Positions 25,039-33,328 of a DNA stretch of 64,000 nt are shown piece by piece. Numbering within the stretch: position 1 is the first letter of the stretch; each line of letters starts with the position of its first letter. Source of the stretch: Alphaproteobacteria bacterium (lineage in GTDB: Bacteria; Pseudomonadota; Alphaproteobacteria; Micropepsales; Micropepsaceae); contig JAJPHG010000024.1 of NCBI GenBank assembly GCA_021325375.1, positions 186,001-250,000 on the forward strand, read 5' to 3'. The translations under genes were made by a program, and so were the position numbers. A model generated the notes under the pieces. The model ran no database searches, was not told where the DNA came from, and saw only the letters and a list, made by a program, of their open reading frames with translations.

Positions 25039-26295
25039 ATGCGCAATTTGAAACCTATCCTCATCCTTCCGGCATTGGCCGTCTCGGCGCTCGCGGCGAT
25101 CCCCGCGCCCGCGGACGCGTATACGTACTCGACCATCACCACCTTCAACAACACGAACGGCGCCGAGCCGGAATCGTCGATGATCAGAAGCGGCAACAAG
25201 TTCTACGGCGTGACGGAAAACACCGTGTTCCGCTACAACTCGAACAACGGACACTTCGACGTGCTCTGGACCGCCTGCATGACCACCGGGTGCGCCTATA
25301 ACTTCTTCGGCAAGCTCGTCATCGACACCAACGGCAACCTCTACGGCACGGCCGTCGACGGCGGCGCCAATGGCGGCGGCGCGGTGTTCGAGCTCGTCAA
25401 GCCGGCCACCGGCACCACCTGGACGTTCGCCGACCTCTACGATTTCTGCTCCGTCAAGGTCGGCACGGTCTGCACCGACGGCAAATTCCCCAACAGCCTG
25501 GCGTTCGACGGCTCGTCCTATGACGGCACGTCGCAGCTCTTCGGCACGACCTCGTTCGGCGGCACCAGCGACGACGGCACGGTGTTCACGCTGCATCTGT
25601 CGGGCGGCGTCTGGTCGGAAAAGGCCATCCATTCCTTCTCCGGAGCCCCCTCGGACGGCTCCGGGCCGCGAAGCGTGCTGTTCGTGGACAGCTTGAACAA
25701 TCTGTGGGGAACGACGTCGTCCGGCGGCTCCGCGACGAACAGAGGCATCGCCTTCGAGCTGGCGCACGGCGCCAATCTCTGGACCAGCCCATGGACCGAG
25801 ACCGTGATCTACAATTTCTGCTGGAACGGCGGGACGTGCCCGGACGGCTGGAATCCGGGAGCGCTCGTCGCCGACGCCAGCGGCAACTTCCTCGGGGGCG
25901 CGGTGGGCGGCGGCGCCAACAGCGACGGCCTCGTCTACAAGCTCAGCAACGGAAGCTGCCACGAGGGCGGCACGCCTACGTTCTGGTGCAGCACCACGCT
26001 GCACGATTTCAACGGCACCGACGGCAAGGCGCCGTATAGCGAACTCACATTGGATGGCTCCGGCAACATCTTCGGCACGACGATCATCGGCGGCGCCAAT
26101 TCGGAAGGCGCGGTGTATGAAGTGAGCGGCACGACCGAAACGACGCTCTACAGCTTCTGTCCGGCGGCGGGCTGCGACGACGGCAGCCAGCCGATGGCGG
26201 GGATCACGTTCGACGCATCGGGCGACCTTTTCGGCCTGACCTCGACCGGCGGCACCTCGAACGTGGGCGTGCTCTACGAACTCGCGTCGCCATGA
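25039..26295 (+). CDS. Secreted GloVer-type seven-repeat protein (TIGR03803-like)
   Basis: A 418-residue exported protein. The signal peptide ends PAPADA. The mature part has seven copies of a unit containing a GNLYGTTxxGG-like turn: NKFYGVTE, GNLYGTAVDGG, SQLFGTTSFGG, NNLWGTTSSGG, GNFLGGAVGGG, GNIFGTTIIGG and GDLFGLTSTGG. Each is followed by GxVYELS-like strands. This is the Gloeobacter/Verrucomicrobia repeat. Seven units suggest a seven-bladed propeller. Several units carry a Cys pair (FCPAAGCDDG, FCWNGGTCPDG), so disulfides are likely outside the cytoplasm. CAAGGAG precedes ATG 25039. No function is known. Confidence 0.85.
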   Translation: MRNLKPILILPALAVSALAAIPAPADAYTYSTITTFNNTNGAEPESSMIRSGNKFYGVTENTVFRYNSNNGHFDVLWTACMTTGCAYNFFGKLVIDTNGNLYGTAVDGGANGGGAVFELVKPATGTTWTFADLYDFCSVKVGTVCTDGKFPNSLAFDGSSYDGTSQLFGTTSFGGTSDDGTVFTLHLSGGVWSEKAIHSFSGAPSDGSGPRSVLFVDSLNNLWGTTSSGGSATNRGIAFELAHGANLWTSPWTETVIYNFCWNGGTCPDGWNPGALVADASGNFLGGAVGGGANSDGLVYKLSNGSCHEGGTPTFWCSTTLHDFNGTDGKAPYSELTLDGSGNIFGTTIIGGANSEGAVYEVSGTTETTLYSFCPAAGCDDGSQPMAGITFDASGDLFGLTSTGGTSNVGVLYELASP

Positions 26296-26303
26296 CCTTC
26301 GTA

Positions 26304-26334
26304 CCCTCTCCCCGGCCGCGCGCCGGGGAGAGGG
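26304..26334. terminator. 13-bp GC hairpin after first GloVer-type gene
   Basis: CCCTCTCCCCGGC pairs perfectly with GCCGGGGAGAGGG around CGCGC. It begins 9 nt after the stop of the upstream gene. There is no clear U-run after it, though TTTA follows, so it may be a repeat-derived terminator. Confidence 0.6.
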
Positions 26335-26508
26335 CCTTTATCCCTCGCCGAGATCTCAGCCCACGCCGACGGCGGGAAGATGATCCGCGAATTGCGTGGA
26401 TGAGCTGTCGTGTTCTCACGCAATCGATTCAAATCACGCGCTGTAATCCCCGCGCCACGCTCATCACTTTTGCGCGCGGTTCTTGTGCGCGGAACTAATC
26501 CGTCTAAA

Positions 26509-26563
26509 GTAGAAAACGCCGTTACGCTACCTTGGGTTAAGGGGTTGGACCAAGGAGTGCAAC
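26509..26563 (+). promoter_or_regulatory. Leader shared with the gene at 25039
   Basis: GTAGAAAACGCCGTTACGC (26509-26527) is the counterpart of 24986-25004, followed by GGACCAAGGAGTGCAACT before ATG 26565. This is the second copy of the conserved promoter/leader block and shows that the duplication included regulatory DNA. The rest of the intergenic DNA (26335-26508) holds no gene that I can see. Confidence 0.5.
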
Positions 26564-26564
26564 T

Positions 26565-27968
26565 ATGCGTATTCGAACTCTGTGTATCGGCCTGTCGCTC
26601 GCAGCAGTAGGCCTCTTCGCGGCACCCGTCGCATCGGCCACGACGTGGACGCAATCGGTGCTGCATTCGATGTGCGCCAGTACGGGCTGCAGCGACGGAG
26701 AAAGCGCCGCGGTACCGTTGCTGAAATCCGGGAACGTCCTGTACGGCGTGGCCCAGGGCGGAAGCCATAGCGGCGGCATCGTCTTTTCCTACGATACCGG
26801 CACCAGCACCTACACCGTGCTCTACAATTTCTGCTCGACGCATGTCACGGGCCACCCGACCGTCTGCAGCGACGGCTCGTTTCCGTCGACGAAGCTGATC
26901 ATCGACACCGGCGGCAATCTCTACGGCACCACCGAATACGGCGGCAACGCGGCCGATGCCGGCACCGTATTCGAGCTGCAGAAGCCCGCGGGCGCCGGCT
27001 CGTGGACCTACAAGAACATCTACAAATTCTGCCCCGATGAGATGGACGGCATCATCTGCGAGGACGGCGATGCTCCGATGACGGGGCTGACCTATGCGGG
27101 GGCCGCGGGCGGCACGGCTTACGACGGCACGTCGCTGCTGTTCGGCGCGACCTATGTCGGCGGCGACGACGAAGAAGGCTCGTATGGCAACGGCACGATC
27201 TACGCGCTCAAGAACACGAGCGGCAGCTGGTCGGAAGAAGTGCTCTACGAATTCTGTCCGACCTGCACCGAAAGCTGCGCGCCTTGCGGCGATGGCGTCA
27301 GGCCGTATGGCGATTTCGTGATGGACGCGAACAACAAGTTCTGGGGCACGACGATCACCGGCGGCACCTCGGGCCGCGGCATCGTCTATGAGCTCGCCCC
27401 CAGCGGCAGCAATCTGTGGACCGCGAGCTGGACGCGCACGGTGCTCTACAATTTCTGCTGGTCGGGCACGTGCTCCGACGGGACGTTCCCGTTCGGCGGT
27501 ATCGTCCTGGATGCCACGGGCAACATCTTCGGCACGACCTCCGGCGGCGGCGCCCATAGCGACGGGCTGCTGTTCAAGCTGGCGAGCGGCAGCTGTACGG
27601 AGTTCGGCGGCAACGGGCCGTTCTGGTGCCAGACCGACGAGCACGATTTCTGCAGCTCCGCCGGCTGCGCCGACGGCGCCTATCCGAACGGCGACCTCGT
27701 GATGGATTCCTCCGGCATCCTCTACGGCACCACGGCCTCGGGCGGCAGCAACGCGATCGTCAGCGGCGGCGGCGGCACGATCTTCACGCAGAGCGGCGCG
27801 ACCGAGACCGTGCTCTACAAGTTCTGCAAGACGAGCAGCACCTGCGCCGACGGCGAAAGCCCCGGTGCCGGCGTCATCCTCGACGCTTCCGGCAACCTGT
27901 TCGGCCCGACATCGGCCGGCGGCAACAGCAGCAGCAAGGGCGTGATCTTCGAACTGTCGCCGTCGTAG
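26565..27968 (+). CDS. Secreted GloVer-type seven-repeat protein, tandem paralogue
   Basis: A 467-residue exported protein; the signal peptide ends PVASA. The seven repeat cores are NVLYGVAQGG, GNLYGTTEYGG, SLLFGATYVGG, NKFWGTTITGG, GNIFGTTSGGG, GILYGTTASGG and GNLFGPTSAGG. Most blades carry Cys (e.g. FCPTCTESCAPCGDG, FCSSAGCADG), suggesting disulfides. It is longer than its neighbour because of inserts such as the one in the third unit. The ribosome-binding site CAAGGAG lies before ATG 26565. It is a tandem duplicate of 25039, and a more distant relative lies at 45406. Role unknown. Confidence 0.85.
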   Translation: MRIRTLCIGLSLAAVGLFAAPVASATTWTQSVLHSMCASTGCSDGESAAVPLLKSGNVLYGVAQGGSHSGGIVFSYDTGTSTYTVLYNFCSTHVTGHPTVCSDGSFPSTKLIIDTGGNLYGTTEYGGNAADAGTVFELQKPAGAGSWTYKNIYKFCPDEMDGIICEDGDAPMTGLTYAGAAGGTAYDGTSLLFGATYVGGDDEEGSYGNGTIYALKNTSGSWSEEVLYEFCPTCTESCAPCGDGVRPYGDFVMDANNKFWGTTITGGTSGRGIVYELAPSGSNLWTASWTRTVLYNFCWSGTCSDGTFPFGGIVLDATGNIFGTTSGGGAHSDGLLFKLASGSCTEFGGNGPFWCQTDEHDFCSSAGCADGAYPNGDLVMDSSGILYGTTASGGSNAIVSGGGGTIFTQSGATETVLYKFCKTSSTCADGESPGAGVILDASGNLFGPTSAGGNSSSKGVIFELSPS

Positions 27969-27994
27969 AGCGCGATCGTCTGGAATTGAGCCGC

Positions 27995-28068
27995 CCCTTC
28001 ATCCTTCGACGAGCTCGGGATGAAGGGTCTGATCTAACCCTCACCCTGAGCTTGTCGAAGGGTGAGGG
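27995..28068. repeat. Two REP-like hairpins after the second GloVer-type gene
   Basis: CCCTTCATC pairs with GATGAAGGG (27995-28027), its loop containing TTCGACGAGCTCGG. CCCTCACCC pairs with GGGTGAGGG (28038-28068), its loop containing GAGCTTGTCGA. These CTTCGACAAGCTC-type units are common REP-like repeats in GC-rich bacteria. They probably terminate the upstream message. Confidence 0.65.
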
Positions 28069-28122
28069 GAGCGCGGCTCCAGATCGGACGATCATCGTCG
28101 AGAAGCAACCGCACACCTTCTT

Positions 28123-28158
28123 CTCTCCCCCGCGCACGGGGCGGGGGAGAGCTTTTTC
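28123..28158 (+). terminator. Strong hairpin followed by T-run
   Basis: CTCTCCCCCGC pairs with GCGGGGGAGAG around a short GCACGG loop, followed by CTTTTTC. It has the form of a rho-independent terminator for plus-strand transcripts. It lies about 60 bp before the Spy/CpxP-like gene. Confidence 0.6.
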
Positions 28159-28216
28159 GCCCTGGACCCGCATCCGGTTTCGAACTAGAGGAGTCGCGAC
28201 GAAGAGGGATTTTTCG

Positions 28217-28687
28217 ATGCGCCGCTCCGTATTCTGCGTCCTTGCCGCTCTCGCCCTTGCGGCGCCGGCGCTCGCCGACCCGCCCGCGGGCACGATCATG
28301 AAGGTGACGCCGCCGCAGGATGCGGACGCCGAGAAGGTCTGCCGCATGCATGTCGAGATGGACATGGTCCAGATTGGCCATCTGAAAGCGGCGCTCAAGC
28401 TCGACGCGGCGCAGGAGCCGGTGTTCGAGGCCTGGCGGAAGGTTCATTCCGAGGCCGTGCGCAGCCTGCCCTGCCGGGCGCTGCCGACCGGGCTCGACAC
28501 GCCTGTCCCCGAGCGCATGCGCAACCAGATCGCGGTGATGGCTGCGGAACTCGACGCCTTGCGCAAGGAAGAGCCCGCCACCGACGCGCTCTATCAGGCG
28601 CTTAGCCCTGCGCAGCGCGCGGCCTTCGACGGGCCGAAGCAAGGCGTGCCGCCGCCCAAGGCGCCGCCGACCCCGGGAAAACCCTGA
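28217..28687 (+). CDS. Small periplasmic Spy/CpxP-like (LTXXQ) protein
   Basis: A 156-residue protein with a signal peptide (MRRSVFCVLAALALAAPALA). The mature part is helical: IGHLKAALKLDAAQEPVFEAWRKVHSEAV and ALSPAQRAAFD give two LxxxQ-type motifs typical of the Spy/CpxP/LTXXQ chaperone-like family. It ends in a Pro-rich tail. A periplasmic chaperone or stress role is inferred from the fold. GAGGGA stands upstream of ATG 28217. A longer frame starting at 27626 is a shadow of the GloVer-type gene. Confidence 0.7.
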   Translation: MRRSVFCVLAALALAAPALADPPAGTIMKVTPPQDADAEKVCRMHVEMDMVQIGHLKAALKLDAAQEPVFEAWRKVHSEAVRSLPCRALPTGLDTPVPERMRNQIAVMAAELDALRKEEPATDALYQALSPAQRAAFDGPKQGVPPPKAPPTPGKP

Positions 28688-28756
28688 AAATCCCGATTGA
28701 CTTGGCCCGCGTCGCGGCCACCATGGCGACAGCAATACGCTCGGCGAGGATGGACT

Positions 28757-29038
28757 ATGAAATACGGCATCGACTACCGCCTGCTGCCAAAAGGCGCGAC
28801 CAAGCTGGTCGACAACACGACCATGCACCGCCCGGTCGACGTCGAGGTCGACGAGACGCAGTTCGCGCTCATCCCCAATGTCGGCGACTATGTCGACTTC
28901 CCCGGCGAGGACGACATCCGCCACGTGCCGCTGAAAGGCAGGGTGAAGAGCCGCTGCTTCAACTACAAGCTCGGCTATTGCTACGTGACCGTCGTCATCG
29001 AGGAAACCGACGACGACTGGAACTGCATCAAGCCGTAA
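28757..29038 (+). CDS. Conserved hypothetical protein, 93 residues
   Basis: The product begins MKYGIDYRLLPKGATKLVDNTT and is acidic, with VDVEVDETQFALIPNVGDYVDFPG and FNYKLGYCYVTVVIEE. It looks like a small beta-rich soluble protein; no signal peptide or membrane segment is present. I do not recognise the family. ATG 28757 is preferred over an earlier in-frame ATG (28697) because the extra residues are basic and unlike the rest. A palindromic repeat follows 9 nt after its stop. Confidence 0.6.
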   Translation: MKYGIDYRLLPKGATKLVDNTTMHRPVDVEVDETQFALIPNVGDYVDFPGEDDIRHVPLKGRVKSRCFNYKLGYCYVTVVIEETDDDWNCIKP

Positions 29039-29047
29039 GAGCTCCAC

Positions 29048-29150
29048 TGTCATTCCGGGCGAGCGAAGCGAGGCCCGGGACCCAGGGTGCAAGCGGCGCA
29101 ATGGGTCCCGGCCCTACGCGATGCTTGCGCATCGCTTGGCCGGGATGACA
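29048..29150. repeat. REP-like inverted repeat, TGTCATTCCGGG family
   Basis: It starts TGTCATTCCGGGCGAGCGAA and ends GCCGGGATGACA. Inside, GGGACCCAG is matched by GGGTCCCGG. This kind of repeat is common between genes in alphaproteobacteria. The outer TGTCAT/ATGACA tips resemble those of the CATGGCC elements but the rest differs. It ends 23 nt before the decarboxylase ATG, so that gene's promoter must lie in or before it. Confidence 0.75.
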
Positions 29151-29173
29151 GGTTTTATAGCGAAGGCGTCCCC

Positions 29174-30334
29174 ATGAACGCGCGTGTCGAGCTGCCGCGC
29201 TTTGCGAGCATCGAGAAGATCATCGAGCGGCTGAAGCCGGTCGAGCCCGTCTACGTGCTGCATCCCGGACGCTTCCAGGCGGCGGCGAAGCGCTTTCTCG
29301 ATTCCTTTCCGGGCGACACGCTCTATGCGGTGAAGGCCAATCCCGCGCCGCAGGTGCTCGACCAGGTGTGGAGCGCAGGCATCCGCCATTTCGACACCGC
29401 CTCGCTGCCGGAGATCGAACTGGTGCGCGCGCGCTTCCCCGACAGCATCTGCCATTTCATGGCGCCGGTGCGCAGCGTGGGCGCGGCCAAGGCGGCGTTC
29501 GAGAGATTCGGCGTCACCGACTACGTCGTCGATTGCGACTACGAGCTCGACAAGCTGCTCGGCGAGGTCAAGACGCCTGAGAAACTGCGCATCTTCGTGC
29601 GCATCGCGACGCCGCTCGGCGGCGCGCTGCTCGAGCTGTCGTCGAAATTCGGAACCACGCCTGAGGACGCCGCCCGCCTCCTCAAGCGCGTGGCGGAAGC
29701 CGGCGCGGCGCCCTGCATCACCTTCCATGTCGGCTCGCAATGCCTCTCGCCCTTCTCCTATGCGCAGGCGGTGGAAATGGCGCGCCGCACCGCGAAGCTC
29801 GCGGGCATCGAGATCGCGGCGCTCGACATGGGCGGCGGCTTCCCGGGACCCTATCCCGGCAACGACGTGCCGCCCTATCACTGGTATTTCGACACCATCA
29901 AGGAAGCGCTCGCGACCTTCGGGCCCAGCCATCCGCCGGTCTTGTGCGAACCGGGGCGCGCGCTGATCGCCGAGGGGCTCTCGCTGATCACACAGGTGAT
30001 CCTGCGCAAGGACGACAGCCTTTATCTCAACGACGGCGTCTATGGCAGCTTCGACGAGCTGACCTTGCCGGGCTGGACCGCGGGCTATCACCACAAGGTC
30101 TATTCGCTCGACGCCAGGAACCGCGTGCTGCCGCTCGGCGGGGCAGAGAAGCCCTTGCGCGTCTATGGGCCGACCTGCGACACGCTGGACGTGCTGCCGA
30201 GGCCCTTGATGCTGCCGGGCGAGATCGCGGCGGGCGACTTCATCGTGTTCCAGGACATGGGCGCCTATTCGGTCGCGATCCGCACGGCTTTCAACGGCTT
30301 CTATCCCGACAATTGGGCGGTGGTGGGAAATTAG
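29174..30334 (+). CDS. Ornithine/diamino-acid decarboxylase family (fold III, PLP)
   Basis: A 386-residue PLP enzyme. Lys54 in YAVKANP forms the Schiff base. HVGSQ stacks on the cofactor, MGGGFPG binds phosphate, and CEPGR is the usual phosphate/substrate motif. Cys335 in YGPTCDTLD is the catalytic Cys donated across the dimer in ornithine decarboxylases. It should make putrescine from ornithine in the cytoplasm; lysine or another diamino acid is possible because bacterial enzymes of this length vary. ATG 29174 gives the family start. It stands alone between two repeats. Confidence 0.87.
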   Translation: MNARVELPRFASIEKIIERLKPVEPVYVLHPGRFQAAAKRFLDSFPGDTLYAVKANPAPQVLDQVWSAGIRHFDTASLPEIELVRARFPDSICHFMAPVRSVGAAKAAFERFGVTDYVVDCDYELDKLLGEVKTPEKLRIFVRIATPLGGALLELSSKFGTTPEDAARLLKRVAEAGAAPCITFHVGSQCLSPFSYAQAVEMARRTAKLAGIEIAALDMGGGFPGPYPGNDVPPYHWYFDTIKEALATFGPSHPPVLCEPGRALIAEGLSLITQVILRKDDSLYLNDGVYGSFDELTLPGWTAGYHHKVYSLDARNRVLPLGGAEKPLRVYGPTCDTLDVLPRPLMLPGEIAAGDFIVFQDMGAYSVAIRTAFNGFYPDNWAVVGN

Positions 30335-30371
30335 AGCGGGTTGTCTTCAATTTGACCCGATCAAATTCAAT

Positions 30372-30550
30372 GTCATGGCCCGCGACTGCGGGCCACCCAG
30401 TTGGGTTCTGCACGATCTTGCAATGAGTCGCGCGGAGACGCGGAGATCGCGGAGTTGAGCTTTTCCTCCGCGATCCCCGCGTCTCCGCGTGATTCATTTG
30501 CGAGTGCAAAGCAGGCGTTACCTGGGTGGCCCGCAGTCGCGGGCCATGAC
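30372..30550. repeat. Three-hairpin palindromic element, copy 4 (opposite orientation)
   Basis: The outer arms are GTCATGGCCCGCGACTGCGG and its inverse ending GGGCCATGAC. Here the CAGTTGGGTTCTGCAC end is on the left and the CAGGTAACGCC end on the right, the reverse of copies 3, 5 and 6. The centre is the GCGGAGACGCGGAGATCGCGGAG hairpin. It fills the gap between the decarboxylase (+) and the AHSA1 operon (-), where it may serve as a terminator for both. Confidence 0.85.
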
Positions 30551-30610
30551 AGGTTTTTTTTGATTCCAATCGATCACAACCTGCTCTAGAGCTCCTGCGC
30601 GCGACGGCGC

Positions 30611-31057
30611 TCAGTTCCCCAGCGACCTGACCAGCGCGTCGAGCAGGTCGCTGGTGCCGCGTTCGCGCGAGCCGGCGTCGACGTAACCGTTCACGAACGT
30701 GCCCTGCTCCGTCACGGTGAGCTTGGTGCCGGTCTTCGTCTTCTCGAACAGCAGAGTGGCGAGCGAGACGGAGATCTTCCGCGCGTCGATATGCATGTCG
30801 TAGACATAGACGATGCGCTCGTTCTCGACGATGTCGCGGTATTCGCATTGGAAGTCGGTCGTGCGGCCTTCGGGCCACTTCGCCTTGAAGCGGCCGCCGA
30901 CGCGGAAATCCTGCTCGCGCATCACGTTCGTCACCCCCACGGGCGGATTGAACCAGCGCGCCTTGGCGTCCGGGTCCGCCCAGGCCTTGAACACCATCTC
31001 GACCGGCGCCTTGAGCTCGCGCGTGAGGGTGAAGCTGTCGTGTTCGACGCCGTTCAT
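30611..31057 (-). CDS. SRPBCC/AHSA1 domain protein, last gene of ArsR operon
   Basis: A 148-residue Bet v 1-like protein. FTLTRELKAPVEMVFKAWADPDAKARWFNPP opens the fold, FRVGGRF and YRDIVENERIVY are the usual second-sheet motifs, and a C-terminal helix (GTSDLLDALVRSLG) closes the cavity. AHSA1-type proteins bind hydrophobic ligands or act as co-chaperones; no ligand is known here. ATG 31057 overlaps the stop of the GST gene by 4 nt. It is the third AHSA1 protein of this operon. Confidence 0.85.
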   Translation of the reverse strand: MNGVEHDSFTLTRELKAPVEMVFKAWADPDAKARWFNPPVGVTNVMREQDFRVGGRFKAKWPEGRTTDFQCEYRDIVENERIVYVYDMHIDARKISVSLATLLFEKTKTGTKLTVTEQGTFVNGYVDAGSRERGTSDLLDALVRSLGN

Positions 31058-31701
31058 GTCCGGTCCTCCGAGGGAAACATCGCGAGATAGGGTTCGGCGT
31101 CTTTCAATGTGCGCGCGAAAGACGGCCGCGCCTTCAGACGCTCGAGATAGGACGAGGTCTTCGTACCCAGCGGCATGATCTTCGCCGCGTAGAAAAGCGC
31201 CGGCGCGGCGGAGCAATCGGCGAGCGTGAAGTCCTCGCCCATCATCCAGGCGGGGCCCACCGCCTCCTCCACCATGGAAAGGCCCTTGCGCATGAGCGCG
31301 CGCGCCTCCTCGACGCCGAACGCATCCTTCTTGTCCGAAGGCCGCAGCCGGTCGCCGACGATCTTCTGCAGCGGCGTTTCGATGTAGAGGTCGAGGAAGC
31401 GGTCGGCCATGCGCGTCCGGCGCGCGCGGTCGGGGTCGGCGGGCAGGAGCTTCACCGCGCCCGGATAGTGGCGGTCGAGATATTCCACGATGATGCTGGA
31501 TTCCGGCACCAGATGGTCGCGCGCCTCGTCGCGCATCGCCGGCAGCTTGCCCATCGGCCAGACCTTCAGGAACGCGTCGCGCGAATCCTCTTCGTAGAGT
31601 TTCACCAGCACGGGCTCGAACGGCGTCGTGTTCTCGTGGAGCGCGATCAGCACCTTCCAGCAGAAGGACGAAAGCGGGTGGTAGTAGAATTTGAGCGTCA
31701 T
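31054..31701 (-). CDS. Glutathione S-transferase family protein
   Basis: A 215-residue cytosolic GST. The N-terminal thioredoxin-like domain has FYYHPLSSFCWKVLIALHENTTPFE (Ser or Cys at the active site) and PESSIIVEYLDRHYPG (the glutathione-binding E-S pair). The helical C-terminal domain includes GEDFTLADCSAAPALFYAA, with the N-capping box typical of GSTs. It probably conjugates or reduces electrophiles. It starts 3 nt after the YceI gene stop and overlaps the next AHSA1 gene by 4 nt. Confidence 0.87.
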   Translation of the reverse strand: MTLKFYYHPLSSFCWKVLIALHENTTPFEPVLVKLYEEDSRDAFLKVWPMGKLPAMRDEARDHLVPESSIIVEYLDRHYPGAVKLLPADPDRARRTRMADRFLDLYIETPLQKIVGDRLRPSDKKDAFGVEEARALMRKGLSMVEEAVGPAWMMGEDFTLADCSAAPALFYAAKIMPLGTKTSSYLERLKARPSFARTLKDAEPYLAMFPSEDRT

Positions 31702-31704
31702 GCT

Positions 31705-32334
31705 TCAGCCCTTCTTGTCGAATTCGGTGTCGACGGCGATGACGATGGGCGTCTTGAGGAGCAGGTTCGGCGACAGGCCGATCGCGTTCGGGTCGATGCT
31801 CGTCTCGGCATGGATGCCGATGACGTGGCCCATCACCGGCCCGCCCGCGAAGCCGGGACCCGCGCCGATCAGCGTCACCTCGAAGGTCGCGGGCACCGTC
31901 CTGCCCATCAGCGTCAGCAGGCCCGTGACCTTGCCGTGCATCGCGTCGGTCCGGCGGAACGCGCTCGAGACGAAATGCGCCTGCGGGTACTTCGCCGCGT
32001 TCAAGTATTCCGCGCCCTGGAGCTGCTGGGCGAAGCCCGCCACGTTGGTGATCAGCGAGGCTATCTCCACCGTCGCATCGAGCTTGGATTTCGCGACCGC
32101 GTTCGGATCCCACTGCAGCGTCGCGCGCGCGCCGCCGAAGCGGAAGATGCTGAGCGAGAAGCCGGCATGCGGCACCCGCGCCTCGACCGAGACGTGATTG
32201 GGATCGAGCGTGTAGGTGCCCGCCGTCGCGAGCCTGACGTCCTTCTGCCCAAGCGGGATCCGCATCGGCGCGGGCGCGGCGGCGAACCCCGAGGCGGCCA
32301 GCGCAAGCGCGCAGGCGAGCGCAGCGACACGCAT
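31705..32334 (-). CDS. Periplasmic YceI family lipid-binding protein
   Basis: A 209-residue exported protein; the signal peptide is MRVAALACALALAASGFAA. TYTLDPNHVSVEARVPHAGFSLSIFRF and the YEKYPQAHFVS-like segment (YLNAAKYPQAHFVSSAF) are the YceI lipocalin-like barrel. GLLTLMGRTVPATFEVTL is the typical LTIKGVTKPV-type strand. YceI proteins bind isoprenoids such as ubiquinone precursors. ATG 32334 overlaps the stop of the AHSA1 gene upstream. Confidence 0.87.
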   Translation of the reverse strand: MRVAALACALALAASGFAAAPAPMRIPLGQKDVRLATAGTYTLDPNHVSVEARVPHAGFSLSIFRFGGARATLQWDPNAVAKSKLDATVEIASLITNVAGFAQQLQGAEYLNAAKYPQAHFVSSAFRRTDAMHGKVTGLLTLMGRTVPATFEVTLIGAGPGFAGGPVMGHVIGIHAETSIDPNAIGLSPNLLLKTPIVIAVDTEFDKKG

Positions 32335-32834
32335 CACGGCACGCTCACGGTCTTGAGATAGGCGTCGAGCTGGTCGAGCGTCCCCGTGAAACCCTGGTTC
32401 ATCGACGGGAACATGGAGGCGAAGAACGCGCGCTCGTCCTCGCTGGCCTCGAACGGCGTGCCGCGCATCGACAGCGTCGTCCTGCCCCCCGCCTCGCTGA
32501 ACGTCACCTCGTTGAGCACTTCCAGCGGGAAGCTCGCCGCGAACGGCGCACGCACCGTGTCGCCCGCCGCGTTGGAGAAGGAATTGGTGAACACTACCTT
32601 CCTCATCGGCACGATCTCGCGATAGTCGAACTTGCCCCACATTTCGTGGCCGGTAGGCGCGCGCATGCAATAGTGGAAGCGGCCGCCGGGACGGAAGTCG
32701 AGCTCGCCGCTCACCCAGGCAAAGCCCTTCGGCCCCCACCATTTCGCCAGGTGTTCGGCCTCGGAATAAACCTTCCACACCAGCGCAAGCGGCGCGTCGA
32801 AGCTGCGGGTCAATGTGAAGACGGGATCGCTCAT
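32334..32834 (-). CDS. SRPBCC/AHSA1 domain protein
   Basis: A 166-residue Bet v 1-like protein. FTLTRSFDAPLALVWKVYSEAEHLAKWWGPKGF and ELDFRPGGRFHYCM are the family landmarks, and GFTGTLDQLDAYL forms the closing helix. It is one of three AHSA1 proteins encoded together with an ArsR regulator, a frequent pairing in bacteria. Its stop overlaps the YceI start by 1 nt and its start overlaps the upstream gene by 4 nt. Confidence 0.87.
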   Translation of the reverse strand: MSDPVFTLTRSFDAPLALVWKVYSEAEHLAKWWGPKGFAWVSGELDFRPGGRFHYCMRAPTGHEMWGKFDYREIVPMRKVVFTNSFSNAAGDTVRAPFAASFPLEVLNEVTFSEAGGRTTLSMRGTPFEASEDERAFFASMFPSMNQGFTGTLDQLDAYLKTVSVP

Positions 32835-33328
32835 GTCATGCCGCCTTTCAGCTCGGCCAGAAGTTCGTCGAGGCGCTCGAAGGATTGACGTCCGCCTTCG
32901 GCCGCGCCGCCCTTGGCCATGAAGTCGCGCGCCATCACATTGGGATAGCGCTGGGTGCAGACGACGCGCGTGCGCCCGCCCTCGTCGTGGAACGCGTATT
33001 CCTCCTCGATCGGCGGAAACTCGCCGAAGCAGAAGGTGCGCGCCAGACGCTCAGGTCTGACGACCTCGCGATATTCGCCGAAGAACTCGATCGTCTTGGT
33101 GCCGTCGGAATGGGAGATGCGCCACTTGCCGCCGGGGCGCACATCGAATTCGTGCACGGTGACCGCGTATTTGCGCGGGCCCCACCAGCGCGCGACGTGC
33201 CCGGCCAAAGTGAACGTCTCCCACACCAGCTCGCGCGGCGCGTCGAAGCGGCGCGTCAGATGCATCACCGGCTCGTCCTTCGGCGCCTCCACGTCCATGG
33301 CGCGCGCGGGATCACTTCCTGCGTCCAC
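32831..33328 (-). CDS. SRPBCC/AHSA1 domain protein, first after ArsR
   Basis: A 165-residue Bet v 1-like protein. MHLTRRFDAPRELVWETFTLAGHVARWWGPRKYAV and HEFDVRPGGKWRI match the family, and a C-terminal helix (SFERLDELLAEL) is present. GTG 33328 is supported by a strong AAGGAGA site 6 nt upstream, which lies inside the end of the arsR-like gene; the two overlap by 17 nt. It shares its transcript with the ArsR regulator, so it may be the main regulated product. Confidence 0.85.
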   Translation of the reverse strand: MDAGSDPARAMDVEAPKDEPVMHLTRRFDAPRELVWETFTLAGHVARWWGPRKYAVTVHEFDVRPGGKWRISHSDGTKTIEFFGEYREVVRPERLARTFCFGEFPPIEEEYAFHDEGGRTRVVCTQRYPNVMARDFMAKGGAAEGGRQSFERLDELLAELKGGMT

